A DNA stretch of 44,464 bases from Streptomyces misionensis (GTDB lineage: Bacteria > Actinomycetota > Actinomycetes > Streptomycetales > Streptomycetaceae). The position numbers and the translations under genes were made by a program. Shown here in pieces: positions 1 to 7,341 of this stretch. The DNA is taken from assembly GCF_007896895.1 (NCBI RefSeq), contig NZ_VOGW01000188.1, positions 1 through 44,464 of the forward strand, given 5' to 3'. The notes below the pieces were generated by a model that worked only from the letters and a program-made list of their open reading frames with translations, was not told where the DNA came from and did no database searches. How positions within the stretch are numbered: position 1 is the stretch's first letter; every line of letters begins with the position of its first letter.

Positions 1-453
1 CACCGGACACGGTCCGGGTACGGCCGCGGCTGCCCGGCCCGTTCGAACGCGTCGAGGCGGTCAGGGCGCGCGGTGCCGAGCCGGACACCGGCGAGGTCAC
101 GGCCCGGCCGCCCGCCGCCACGGCCGCCACCGACCGGGACGCCCCGCGGCGGCCCGCCAAAGAGATCCACCACCACACGCGGCGCGAGCGGACCGTCGTC
201 CGCACCGAACCGCACCTCGCCGGCTCCGCCTCGGCGAGGTGCGGTTCGGTGCGGACGACGGTCCGCTCGCGCCGCGTGTGGTGGTGGATCTCTTTGGCGG
301 GCCGCCGCGGGGCGTCCCGGTCGGTGGCGGCCGTGGCGGCGGGCGGCCGGGCCGTGACCTCGCCGGTGTCCGGCTCGGCACCGCGCGCCCTGACCGCCTC
401 GACGCGTTCGAACGGGCCGGGCAGCCGCGGCCGTACCCGGACCGTGTCCGGTG
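1..453. repeat. Large perfect inverted repeat at the window edge
   Basis: Bases 1-222 are the reverse complement of 232-453, around a 9-base centre (223-231, GCTCCGCCT). I checked the innermost pairs (211-222 with 232-243) and the outermost (1-10 with 444-453). Mirror-image 94-aa reading frames on the two strands (73-357 and 97-381) share nearly all of their sequence, as such a palindrome requires. The right arm continues naturally into the minus-strand gene starting at 532, so the left arm is probably a mirrored copy of the inside of that gene. This looks like a fold-back at a contig end rather than a biological element, but a real hairpin cannot be excluded from the sequence. Confidence 0.9.
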
Positions 454-532
454 CGGTGGCGGCGTGCCGGGCGATCAGCCGGTCGAGGAAGTCGGGCGCC
501 CGGGAGGCGTCGGTCACGGAGGGGTCAGACAT
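232..532 (-). CDS. eCIS operon protein of unknown function, N-terminal fragment
   Basis: A minus-strand frame opens with ATG at 532 and overlaps the end of the baseplate gene (stop at 525-527) by 8 bases, which indicates translational coupling. About 100 residues are readable (beginning MSDPSVTDAS, with LPGPFERVEA near residue 40) before the frame runs into the centre of the palindrome, where the true sequence is lost. It is rich in Arg, Pro and Ala and shows no motif I recognise. Its place directly downstream of tube and baseplate genes suggests a structural or assembly component of the injection system. The real length cannot be determined here, because everything left of about 231 is mirrored sequence. 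Confidence 0.6.
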
Positions 533-1253
533 CCGCACACAGCTCCAGGTAGTAGCGGCGGCGCAGCGGGCTCAGCGCCAGGATCTCCGGCTCGCTCCAG
601 CCGTAGGCGGTGGCGAGCAGATGGACGTCGAGGAGCATGTCCCGTGCCCAGGCGTCGAGTTCGGTCCACAGGTAGGAGGCGATGTCCAGCTCGGCCCGGG
701 TGGCGGCGGCGCACTCGGGGCAGCCGACGTCGAGCGTCACGTCGGCGCCGGGGTCGGCGGCCTCCACGGCCTCGGCGATCCGCCGCCGTACCGGCTCCGG
801 GAGGGAGTCGGCGGTGCGGGGCGTCCCGTCGTGGGCGGCCGAGACCAGGCAGCGGGCGAGCAGCGCGGTGCGCGGGTCGGCGGCGCGGGCCGCGGCCGTG
901 AGGTCGGCCGCGGCGGGCAGCCGGAAGGCGATGTCCCAGCCGTCCTCCGCCAGCCGCACGACCTGCCGCGCGGGCCGGTCGAGGGACCGGGCGAACTCCC
1001 CCGCGTCCAGCTCGAACTCCATGTCCGCGCCGCACGTGTGGCAGTCCAGCCGCACCTGCATCCGCTCCCCGAACAGGGCGCGGCGCAGGGCGAGCAGGTC
1101 GCCCTCGCGCTCGCCGAGCGGTACGGCGGGCAGGGCCGTGGCGTCGAGGTCCGGGCGCGCCGTACCGTGCAGCAGCAGGGCGCGCCCGGCGGGCGCCTCG
1201 GCGAGGCCCGCCTCCCAGGTGGCCAGCAGCGCGGCCGCCCCGGTGTTCGCCAT
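525..1253 (-). CDS. T4-type baseplate protein of a contractile injection system
   Basis: This 242-residue protein resembles the T4 baseplate / hub-assembly family (T4_baseplate type). It has two Cys-X2-Cys pairs (CHTCG near residue 77 and CPECA near residue 182) that could bind zinc. The C-terminus LSPLRRRYYLELCADV resembles the family's typical ending. The role in such systems is assembly of the baseplate that anchors tube and sheath. It lies 39 bases downstream of the inner-tube gene and overlaps the next minus-strand gene, so all are probably one operon. The ATG at 1253 follows a GGAGG-like stretch. The eCIS assignment rests on the adjoining sheath and tube genes. The exact component number is uncertain. 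Confidence 0.72.
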   Translation of the reverse strand: MANTGAAALLATWEAGLAEAPAGRALLLHGTARPDLDATALPAVPLGEREGDLLALRRALFGERMQVRLDCHTCGADMEFELDAGEFARSLDRPARQVVRLAEDGWDIAFRLPAAADLTAAARAADPRTALLARCLVSAAHDGTPRTADSLPEPVRRRIAEAVEAADPGADVTLDVGCPECAAATRAELDIASYLWTELDAWARDMLLDVHLLATAYGWSEPEILALSPLRRRYYLELCADV

Positions 1254-1292
1254 CCGTTCCCTCCGGTTCCTCTCACCTCACCGCGCGTCGTC

Positions 1293-1817
1293 TCAGGCCG
1301 GGTTGAGGAAGGAGGGCTCCTCGGGCTCGGGCACCTCGTAGTCCCGTTCCCAGCCCTCGCATTCGAGCTTCAGCGACTGGATGGCCACCGCGTTGGCGTT
1401 GGCGTCGAGTTCGCCGAGGACCTGGTACTCGCTGGGCCAGGTCCGGTACAGCTTGTGCGAGACGGCGACCTGGCCGGCCTCGTTGAGGACCTGGATGACG
1501 ATGTCCTTGCGGAAGTCCGCGAGGGAGACCTCCGCGCCCAGGCCCGCGCCGACCTGCCAGACCTTGTTGGCCCAGCGGTCGAACTCGGGGTCGTGGGTGA
1601 CGCCGCGCTCCAGCGTGATCCCGTCGAACTCGGAACGCCCCGGAGACTTACGCGGGGAACTGGGGTCGCCGCCGTGGCGGTGCTTGACGACCTCGGTGGT
1701 GCGCTTGAGCGGGCTGATCTTGCTGATGCCGGCGACCGTGCGACCGTCCCACAGGACCAGGAACTTGAAGTTCTTGTAGGGGTCGAAACGACGGGCGTTG
1801 ACGGTGAACTCTGCCAT
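1293..1817 (-). CDS. Inner tube protein of a contractile injection system (T4 gp19 / Hcp-like)
   Basis: The 174-residue product begins MAEFTVNARRFDPYKNFKF, the typical opening of phage-tail-tube-like proteins (T4 gp19 family) that stack as hexameric rings into the inner tube. The body carries the family pattern of a single compact beta-barrel: KFLVLWDGRTVAGISK, a loop with GITLERGVTHD, then a C-terminal region ending in KLECEGWERDYE. Length is close to the usual 140-180 residues. It follows the sheath gene by 34 bases on the same strand, the conserved sheath-tube order of these systems. The particle would assemble in the cytoplasm and be driven by sheath contraction. Confidence in the family is high. 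Confidence 0.9.
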   Translation of the reverse strand: MAEFTVNARRFDPYKNFKFLVLWDGRTVAGISKISPLKRTTEVVKHRHGGDPSSPRKSPGRSEFDGITLERGVTHDPEFDRWANKVWQVGAGLGAEVSLADFRKDIVIQVLNEAGQVAVSHKLYRTWPSEYQVLGELDANANAVAIQSLKLECEGWERDYEVPEPEEPSFLNPA

Positions 1818-1851
1818 CGGATTCCTTCGGCTCTCCAGAATGCCCGCGGGA

Positions 1852-3711
1852 CTACAGCTCGAACTGGCCGGACGTCTGCTGGATCTTCACGATCACGAAC
1901 TCGGCGGGGCGCACCGGTGCGATGCCGACCAGGACGTTCACGATGCCGTTCGCGATGTCCTCGTCGGTGGTGGTGTCGCTGTCGCACTTGACGAAGTACG
2001 CCTCGCGCGGGGTGCCGCCCTTGAAGGCGCCCTGCCGGAAGAGGGTGTGCAGGTACGAGGAGGCGGCGAGCCGGATCTGCTGCCACAGGTTCTCGTCGTT
2101 GGGCTCGAACACCACCCATTGCAGGCCGCGTCGCAGGCTCTCCTCGACGTGCAGGGCGAGCCGCCGCACGGGTACGTACTTCCACTCGCCGTCCAGCGCG
2201 TCGGTGCCTTCCAGGGTGCGGGCGCCCCAGACGGTCGGGCCGGTCAGCGGAAAGGTCCGCAGGCAGTTGACGCCGAGCGGGTTGAGCAGTCCGGTCTCCC
2301 GGTCGGTCAGGTCGACGGTGAGGGAGTGCACGCCCGCGAGCCGTGCCTCGGTGCCGGCCGGCGCCTTCCACACGCCGCGTTCGGCGTCGGTGCGCGCGAT
2401 GACGCCGGCGACCGCGCCGCAGGGCGGGAAGGCGCGCAGCCGTCCGGTGAGCGGGTCGGTGAGCTGGAGGTGCGGGAAGTACAGGCCGGCGTGGTTGCCG
2501 CGGACCGCGTCGAAGGCGGCGATGCCGGCGCGTGCCGTGTCGACGCCGACCCAGGTGGCGGGGGCGTCGACGAGCAGGAAGATCCGGCGCTCCTCGCACA
2601 GCCGCTGGGCGGTCGAGACGACCGTGACGGCGTCCTCGGTCCTCTCGTACGCGGCGAGTTCGGGCAGTGCGAGGAGGTTGACGTCGGCGACCTGGCGCAG
2701 CGCCTGGATGCCCGTCTTGGCGGCCTCGGAGCCGATCAGGTCGCGGGGGCCGGGTGCCGCGCCGTCCTCGCCGCCGGCCAGCGGAAAGACGGGCGGGTTG
2801 ACGGAGGCCTCCAGGCCGAGGTCGTTGGCGCACTCGCCGACGAAGCGGACGACGTCCTCGGGGTCGGTGGAGCCCGCGACGACCTGGAGGCGGCGGCCGA
2901 GGACGGTGACCTCGGTGCCGGCGAAGGCGTGCTTGCCGGGTGCGTCGGGCAGGGCGCGCAGCTTGCGTTCGAGCAGCAGCGCCAGCTCGGCGACCGAGCA
3001 CGGTGCCTCGCCGTCGCTGTCGGGGTCGTAGAGGGTGAACTCGCGCGCCACGTCGCCGATCTTGACGGTGAGGTCGACGGCGAGGTCGGGCAGCCGGTGG
3101 CCGAACGGCTTGGAGACGGTGCCGGACGGGTCGGGGCGGCCCTCGCCGACCGCCTCGACGCGGATCAGCCGGGAGCCGGCGTTGACGACGGTGGGGGCGT
3201 GGCGGCCACTGGCCGGGTCCATGGACAGGCCGGTGAAGCTCTCGCGGGCCGCGCCCCGGGCGTCGTGGACGCGCAGGTTGAAGGTGTCGTCGGGGCAGGA
3301 GGTGTCGTGGTCGACGGCCACGCGCAGGCCGTTGCCCCATACGCCGGGCTCCTTGGCGTGCACCTCCAGGACGTCGCTGTCGCTGTGTCCCTCGGTGGAC
3401 TTCAGGGTGACGCAGGCGGCCTTTCCGCTGCCGGCCTTGGTGACACGGACGACGACGGCGACGGTGCCGCCGTTGCCGAAGAACTGGTGGACCGCGTAGC
3501 CGACCGCGCTGCGCGCGCCGAGGCCGCCGAAGCGGCGCTCGAACTCCGCGAAGCTGGTGACGCGCACCGGCTCGTTGAGCGGACCGCGCCGGGTGTGGCC
3601 GACGAAGGCGGTCACCGACGTGGTCAGGGTCGAGATGGTGCGGGTGCTGCTGGGAAGCTCTTCGACGTAGACGCCGGGATACGTCGGCTTGGCGGCGCTC
3701 ACCGAGCTCAT
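1852..3711 (-). CDS. Tail sheath protein of a contractile injection system
   Basis: The start region (MSSVSAAKPTYPGVYVEELP) has the PGVYVEE signature of contractile sheath proteins, and the C-terminal domain runs to FVIVKIQQTSGQFEL. At about 619 residues it is longer than many phage sheaths (about 400-550), as expected for a sheath with an extra inserted domain (roughly residues 100-330). I prefer ATG 3711, because the purine-rich GGAGGGGG ribosome site then lies at normal distance. ATG 3717, two codons upstream, is possible. An in-frame extension to 3774 has no ribosome site and codes low-complexity sequence. It is the first gene of the minus-strand eCIS operon. In Streptomyces such systems are reported to act inside the cell and influence cell death and development. 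Confidence 0.92.
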   Translation of the reverse strand: MSSVSAAKPTYPGVYVEELPSSTRTISTLTTSVTAFVGHTRRGPLNEPVRVTSFAEFERRFGGLGARSAVGYAVHQFFGNGGTVAVVVRVTKAGSGKAACVTLKSTEGHSDSDVLEVHAKEPGVWGNGLRVAVDHDTSCPDDTFNLRVHDARGAARESFTGLSMDPASGRHAPTVVNAGSRLIRVEAVGEGRPDPSGTVSKPFGHRLPDLAVDLTVKIGDVAREFTLYDPDSDGEAPCSVAELALLLERKLRALPDAPGKHAFAGTEVTVLGRRLQVVAGSTDPEDVVRFVGECANDLGLEASVNPPVFPLAGGEDGAAPGPRDLIGSEAAKTGIQALRQVADVNLLALPELAAYERTEDAVTVVSTAQRLCEERRIFLLVDAPATWVGVDTARAGIAAFDAVRGNHAGLYFPHLQLTDPLTGRLRAFPPCGAVAGVIARTDAERGVWKAPAGTEARLAGVHSLTVDLTDRETGLLNPLGVNCLRTFPLTGPTVWGARTLEGTDALDGEWKYVPVRRLALHVEESLRRGLQWVVFEPNDENLWQQIRLAASSYLHTLFRQGAFKGGTPREAYFVKCDSDTTTDEDIANGIVNVLVGIAPVRPAEFVIVKIQQTSGQFEL

Positions 3712-4070
3712 CGGCATTCCCCCTCCTGTCCCTGTCTCGGGCACCGGGCAAGGGCACCAAGAGGCAGGCGGCAAAGGGACAGGTGCCGGTCACGCGCGGC
3801 AGACGACCTCACGCAACCGGCCGGTCGACGCTGGACGTGCGCACGCATCAGTTTCCCCCGCCAGTTCCCGGTCGGCGGTCGGCCGACCGGGGCAAGCAAT
3901 GCTTGTGACTCCTGATGCTCGTAGACGAATCCACCTTCGGGCATGGGGAGTTGGGGCAACAAGGCGCGTTCCAGCCACCCCAAAGAAAAGTTTTGTGAAG
4001 GTAAATGCCTGGCATTATCGCATTCCACCCGCATGTCATCGACAATAGAATCAAAAGATCTTCACAGGGA
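3712..4070. promoter_or_regulatory. Divergent intergenic region upstream of the eCIS operon
   Basis: About 360 bases separate the sheath gene from the gene starting at 4071. Base composition drops sharply in AT between 3980 and 4110 compared with the flanks, as expected for a promoter-bearing spacer. It contains a perfect 6-bp inverted repeat with a 1-base centre (AATGCC-T-GGCATT, 4004-4016) that could be a dimeric operator. I could not pick a convincing -10/-35 pair for either direction. Confidence 0.45.
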
Positions 4071-4094
4071 ATGTCGGGGCAATATGAAGATCTT
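4055..4094 (+). promoter_or_regulatory. Perfect 10-bp hairpin enclosing a start codon
   Basis: AAGATCTTCA at 4055-4064 is exactly complementary to TGAAGATCTT at 4085-4094. The 20-base loop holds the presumed ribosome site (AGGGA) and the ATG at 4071. In mRNA this would put the translation start of the downstream gene in a closed loop. It may instead act as DNA operator half-sites. Confidence 0.5.
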
Positions 4095-4454
4095 ATTCCG
4101 ACGCCGTTTTTGATCGCACGCGGGGGCACGGAATTCGATCTCCCGCATATTCCGTGGTGGCGGGTTCCGGCGTTCACCGGCAAGGCGAGGCGCCCGGCCG
4201 CGGACGTCGAGCAGATCCTCGCCGCCGGGCGCCCTCCCGTCACGCCCGGGCGCGCCGCCCCCACTGCCAGCAGGAGCGGATCAACGAGGTCGCAGGCGAG
4301 TTCGATGGCTGCTGCTGCCGTGGGTGAACGGAGCGCTCGCCTTCCGGCTGATGTCCGGCCGGGCGCGCTCGCTCCGGGCGACGTGGCGGGTGCCGCGGTG
4401 GTGGCGGTCTGCCGGCCGGCGTTCATCGTGTTCTTCGGCCTGACGACCGGCTGA
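4071..4454 (+). pseudogene. Unknown gene beside the eCIS, apparently frameshifted
   Basis: The ATG frame from 4071 reads credibly at first (MSGQYEDLIPTPFLIARGG, then LPHIPWWRVPAF), and its end (GDVAGAAVVAVCRPAFIVFF, then GLTTG) also looks like real protein. Between about 4262 and 4365 third-position GC and sensible protein move to the other two frames: one frame gives QERINEVAGEFD (about 4268-4303), the next gives WLLLPWVNGALAFRLMSG (4306-4359). Three successive frame changes in the same direction restore the original frame. Either the gene has three single-base deletions, or the assembly has indels here, or about 35 residues are genuinely unusual. I do not recognise the family. It is transcribed away from the eCIS operon and may be an accessory gene. 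Confidence 0.5.
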
Positions 4455-4566
4455 CAGCACGCCCGGCAGTTGCGCGCCACCGGGGAAGCGGCCATGGGCG
4501 AACACGGCCCGCGTTCCCTCGCGCAGGCCCCGCGACGTCGTCAACGCCACGTCATTCAGGGGGTGT

Positions 4567-4884
4567 TCACGCTTCTTCCAGAGCTTCCCCGAACTCGCGC
4601 AGCACCTTGCCGTGACGACTGCGGGCCAGTTCGTGCCCGACACCGATGGCGAGCGCGATCGGCCATTCGATGAGTTCGAACGCCGTCAGGACGCCGAGGC
4701 CCGCGAGGAAGGCGAGCTGGTCCCCGGGCGGCAGTTCGAGTCGCAGGTCGCCCATGCGGACGGTGATCGAATTGCCCGTGACGACGTGCTCGGCTGCGGC
4801 ACGGGGCCCCTCGGGCCTGGTGGTCGAGACCGGCGCACCGGACGGCGCCGTCTCGGGGTCTGTCCTGCTTGCGTGGACGGTCAT
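4567..4884 (-). CDS. Small putative membrane protein of unknown function
   Basis: The 105-residue product has a polar N-terminal third, a short stretch GNSITVRMGDLRLELPPGDQ, one hydrophobic segment around residues 55-83 (AFLAGLGVLTAFELIEWPIA and on) and a charged C-terminus ending LREFGEALEEA. One membrane-spanning or membrane-associated helix is plausible. I recall similar short proteins near injection-system loci in streptomycetes but cannot name the family. The start at 4884 gives the longest frame. An internal start at about residue 44 (MGDLRLELPP) is possible. Confidence 0.55.
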   Translation of the reverse strand: MTVHASRTDPETAPSGAPVSTTRPEGPRAAAEHVVTGNSITVRMGDLRLELPPGDQLAFLAGLGVLTAFELIEWPIALAIGVGHELARSRHGKVLREFGEALEEA

Positions 4885-4996
4885 GGCTCATCCCGTTTCC
4901 TCGGCCGGTGCCGGGCATCCGCTCGACGTCCCCTTTCCACGCTAACGCGGACACGAGGCCGGGGCGCGGAGCCGCCCGCGATCTCCCCGGAGCCCG

Positions 4997-5013
4997 CCCT
5001 CGACCATCGAGGG
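4997..5013. terminator. Small hairpin in the 4885-5100 spacer
   Basis: CCCTCGA (4997-5003) pairs perfectly with TCGAGGG (5007-5013) across a 3-base loop, about 90 bases past the stop of the minus-strand gene 5101-5298. There is no T-run. It could be a weak terminator. Nothing else was seen in this 216-base spacer. Confidence 0.3.
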
Positions 5014-5100
5014 CCCTTCCGGGATCTGACACACGCCCCGCCGCACCCCATCTCACCAGCGGAAAGGCGTCCCCGAGGGGTTGTCCTTCCGGCCTCGGGC

Positions 5101-5298
5101 TCACGGCCGCCGGTACGCCGAGGGGTCGACACCTGCCGCCGGCTCCCTGGCGAACGTCACGTACGCGGGGTGCTCGGCGTCGCCTACCTCCATGAGCGCG
5201 AAAAGATCAAGGTCATGGTTCGCGAACCTGTGGAGGTACTGGAGGAACAACTCCATCTCCTCGTCCGACAGCGGCTCGCCGTGCCTCTCGTCGCGCAT
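5101..5298 (-). CDS. Small conserved-looking acidic protein, unknown function
   Basis: The 65-residue product (MRDERHGEPLSDEEMELFLQ, then YLHRFANHDLDLFALM) is compact, acidic and predicted mostly helical, with no signal peptide or membrane segment. The frame stays open upstream to 5613, but that extension is an arginine/serine-rich shadow of the oxidoreductase gene, so ATG 5298 is the sensible start. The family is not recognised. It lies 73 bases downstream of the oxidoreductase stop and could be cotranscribed with it. Confidence 0.55.
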   Translation of the reverse strand: MRDERHGEPLSDEEMELFLQYLHRFANHDLDLFALMEVGDAEHPAYVTFAREPAAGVDPSAYRRP

Positions 5299-5371
5299 GC
5301 GGTAACGATACGAGCCGAAAGACGCGACCGTGGCGCGTGACGCAGGCCGTTGATCCGGCCACCGGTCCGGC

Positions 5372-6250
5372 TCAGAAGAGCAGGACGACCTTGCCCGCGA
5401 GGCCGCCCGCCTCGAAGCGCTCGTGGGCCGCCCGCACCTCGGTGACCGGGTAGTGCGCCGCCACCCGCACCCGCAGCCGCCCGGCGTCGACCAGAGCCGC
5501 CAGTTCCGCCAGGTCCTTCCCGCTCTCCTGGACGTAGCTCTTGGCGGCACCGGGCACGTCCGGCAGCGGCTCGTCGGAGATCGAGACGTACCGCCCGCCG
5601 TCGGCGAGCGCACAGGACACGTCGACGCCCGCGGTGTCGAGCACCGCGTCGTACACCCCGCGGGGCAGCTCCGCGGCCGAGCACGCCACCTCGCAGGCGC
5701 CGAACTCCCGTACCTGCTCGATGTGTTCGGGGCGGGAGACCAGTCCGTCGACCGTCGCCCCGGCCCGCCGGGCCAGCTGGACCGCCAGTCCGCCCACCGC
5801 GCCCGCGGCCCCGGTGACCAGCAGGCGGGCGCGGTCCTGCAGGCGCAGCGCGGCGAGCGCCTGCACCGCCGTGGTCCCGGCGAGCGGCAGTGTCGCGGCC
5901 TCGGGCAGGGTGAGCGTCGCGGGGGCGTGGGCCAGCAGCCGCTCCGGCAGCCGGACCAGCTCGGCCCAGGTGCCCAGGCCGGTGGCCAGCTGCGCGGACA
6001 TGGCGATCACCCGGTCGCCGGCCGCGAACCGCGCCGAGTCGCTCGCGACGACGACGCCGGCCAGGTCCCAGCCCAGGGTCGCCGGCAGCGCGGGGCCCAC
6101 GTCCCAGGCCCGGGTCTTCCAGTCCACCGGATTGAGACTGCTCGCTACCGTCCGCACCAGCACCTCGCCTCCTCCCGGCGCCGGATCGGCGACCTCCCGT
6201 ACGGTGAGCACCTCGGGACCGCCGTGGACATCGATCCGCACCGCTCGCAT
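5372..6250 (-). CDS. NADP-dependent quinone/alkenal-type oxidoreductase (MDR family)
   Basis: This 292-residue protein has the medium-chain dehydrogenase/reductase layout without structural zinc cysteines. The N-terminal catalytic domain begins MRAVRIDVHGGPEVL and contains SLNPVDWKTRAW and LGWDLAGVVV. The nucleotide-binding domain has the glycine-rich turn GAAGAVGGLAVQLARRAG near residues 146-163. Such enzymes reduce quinones or enones with NADPH. The gene is divergent from a MerR regulator, and the spacer carries a MerR-type promoter, so it is probably induced through that regulator in response to an unidentified electrophile or redox signal. The start ATG at 6250 follows an AGGAG-like site. 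Confidence 0.85.
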   Translation of the reverse strand: MRAVRIDVHGGPEVLTVREVADPAPGGGEVLVRTVASSLNPVDWKTRAWDVGPALPATLGWDLAGVVVASDSARFAAGDRVIAMSAQLATGLGTWAELVRLPERLLAHAPATLTLPEAATLPLAGTTAVQALAALRLQDRARLLVTGAAGAVGGLAVQLARRAGATVDGLVSRPEHIEQVREFGACEVACSAAELPRGVYDAVLDTAGVDVSCALADGGRYVSISDEPLPDVPGAAKSYVQESGKDLAELAALVDAGRLRVRVAAHYPVTEVRAAHERFEAGGLAGKVVLLF

Positions 6251-6321
6251 GACGACAACTCCTCGTGTTCGGGCCGGTTTTCCGGCCGCGGGGACCAGGC
6301 CGACCCCGCCTCGGAGCTCAC

Positions 6322-6351
6322 GCTAAAGTCTGACACCGGTGTGAGAGTCAA
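6322..6351 (-). promoter_or_regulatory. MerR-type promoter/operator
   Basis: On the minus strand, TTGACT (6346-6351) and a TTTAGC-like -10 (6322-6327) are separated by 18 bases that contain the palindrome ACACCGGTGT (6333-6342). An overlong spacer with a central dyad is the hallmark of promoters activated by MerR proteins. It faces the oxidoreductase gene. The MerR gene is read from the other side and would be autoregulated. Confidence 0.7.
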
Positions 6352-6366
6352 GCCGAGGAGGCCGTC

Positions 6367-6768
6367 ATGCGCATCGGCGAGATGGTGCGGCGCACCGGGG
6401 TCGGCGAGCGGCTGCTGCGCTACTACGAGGAGCAGGGCCTGCTGGCGCCCGCACGGCTGCCCAGCGGTTACCGCGTCTACGACGAACAGGACGTCGAGAC
6501 GGTCCGCCGCATCCGCGCGCTGCTCGCCGCCGGGCTCACCACGGACACCATCGCGCGGGTGCTGCCGTGCGTCCGCGACGAGGGCGAACGGCTGGTGCCG
6601 GTCTGCGCGGACCTGGTCGCGGAGCTGCGTCGGGAGCGCGAGCGGATCACCCGCGCCATCGACGACCTCCAGGCGTCGCGCGGCATGCTGGACACCGTCA
6701 TCGAGGCCGGTCCGCGGCCCGCGCCGGCGGCTGCCCCGGCGGCCCCCGCGAGCGGCCGGCCGGGCTGA
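6367..6768 (+). CDS. MerR-family transcriptional regulator
   Basis: The N-terminus MRIGEMVRRTGVGERLLRYY followed by EEQGLLAPARLPSGYRVYDE is a textbook MerR winged-helix domain. A helical region (to about residue 110) follows that would form the antiparallel dimer coil. The C-terminus is short and Ala/Pro-rich with no clustered cysteines, so it is not a metal sensor of the usual type. The closest relatives are probably small-molecule or redox regulators. It is divergent from the oxidoreductase and flanks the MerR-type operator, which supports a pairwise regulator-target relation. The GAGGAGG ribosome site sits just before ATG 6367. At 133 residues it is normal for the family. Confidence 0.9.
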   Translation: MRIGEMVRRTGVGERLLRYYEEQGLLAPARLPSGYRVYDEQDVETVRRIRALLAAGLTTDTIARVLPCVRDEGERLVPVCADLVAELRRERERITRAIDDLQASRGMLDTVIEAGPRPAPAAAPAAPASGRPG

Positions 6769-6881
6769 ACCGACGGCCGGGCCGAGCCGCCGCCGCCCCG
6801 GCTGCTCGCCCGCGCGATTCGATCCCGGACGATCACGGGCCGTACCCACCCCGGCCCGGACGACGAGCTGCGGGGGCGCCC

Positions 6882-7341
6882 GTGCCCGGCCGGCGGTCCA
6901 TCGGCGAGGCGGAAAAGCTCGCGGAGGCGAAGCTCGGCGGCTTCTCCCTGCGCCGGGAGCAGAGGGCCGCCGTGGCCGACATCTGCCGTGCCGCGTCGGC
7001 CGTCCGCCGGCACCTGGAGAACTCGGTGCTGCGCGGCTCGGACCCGACCTGGACTCCTTCGTGGTGCCGCGGGTCGTCCGGGTGCGGGACGAGTCCGAGA
7101 CCCGGCACGTGGCCGAGGAGGCGGGGTCTCCGAGGGCGGGCTGACCGGGGTGTCCCGGACGCTGGAGTCGCGGGGCCTGCGGCGGCGCACCGGCCGGCCC
7201 ACCGACGGCCGGCTCGTCCGGCCCTCATCGAGGAGGGCGAGGACTTTCGCGGACATCACGCCGGCCGGGAACGTCCCGCGGGTGCGCTCCGACTTCGTCG
7301 ACGGCATCAAGAAACTGCCGGTGGAGGTCATTGCGGCCTGA
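6882..7341 (+). pseudogene. Degraded MarR-family regulator gene
   Basis: Three frames must be joined to recover a MarR protein. From GTG 6882 the first frame gives RRSIGEAEKLAEAKLGGFSL and on to ENSVLRGSDPTWT. The second frame (about 7044-7125) gives DSFVVPRVVRVRDESETRHV and AEEAG. The third frame (about 7125-7220) gives GGLTGVSRTLESRGLRRRTG and DGRLV. Together these match the DNA-binding core of a known streptomycete MarR type, but several indels break it. After about 7220 the similarity fades. The last open frame ends at 7341 and overlaps the TetR gene on the other strand by 14 bases. No functional MarR protein can be made from a single frame. A remnant of another gene could supply the final 30 codons. 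Confidence 0.72.

Noticed and set aside
1..453. Linear-chromosome telomere or natural hairpin end
   Set aside because: Streptomyces telomeres contain several short palindromes with protein-capped ends, not one long palindrome inside an eCIS coding sequence. Artefact is more likely.
1798..3915. 705-residue plus-strand frame opposite the sheath gene
   Set aside because: Antisense to a well-supported sheath protein; sequence is Gly/Val/Asp-rich with no domain.
5101..5613. 170-residue version of the small acidic protein
   Set aside because: The added N-terminal 105 residues are an Arg/Ser-rich shadow of the oxidoreductase gene. ATG 5298 gives a coherent protein.
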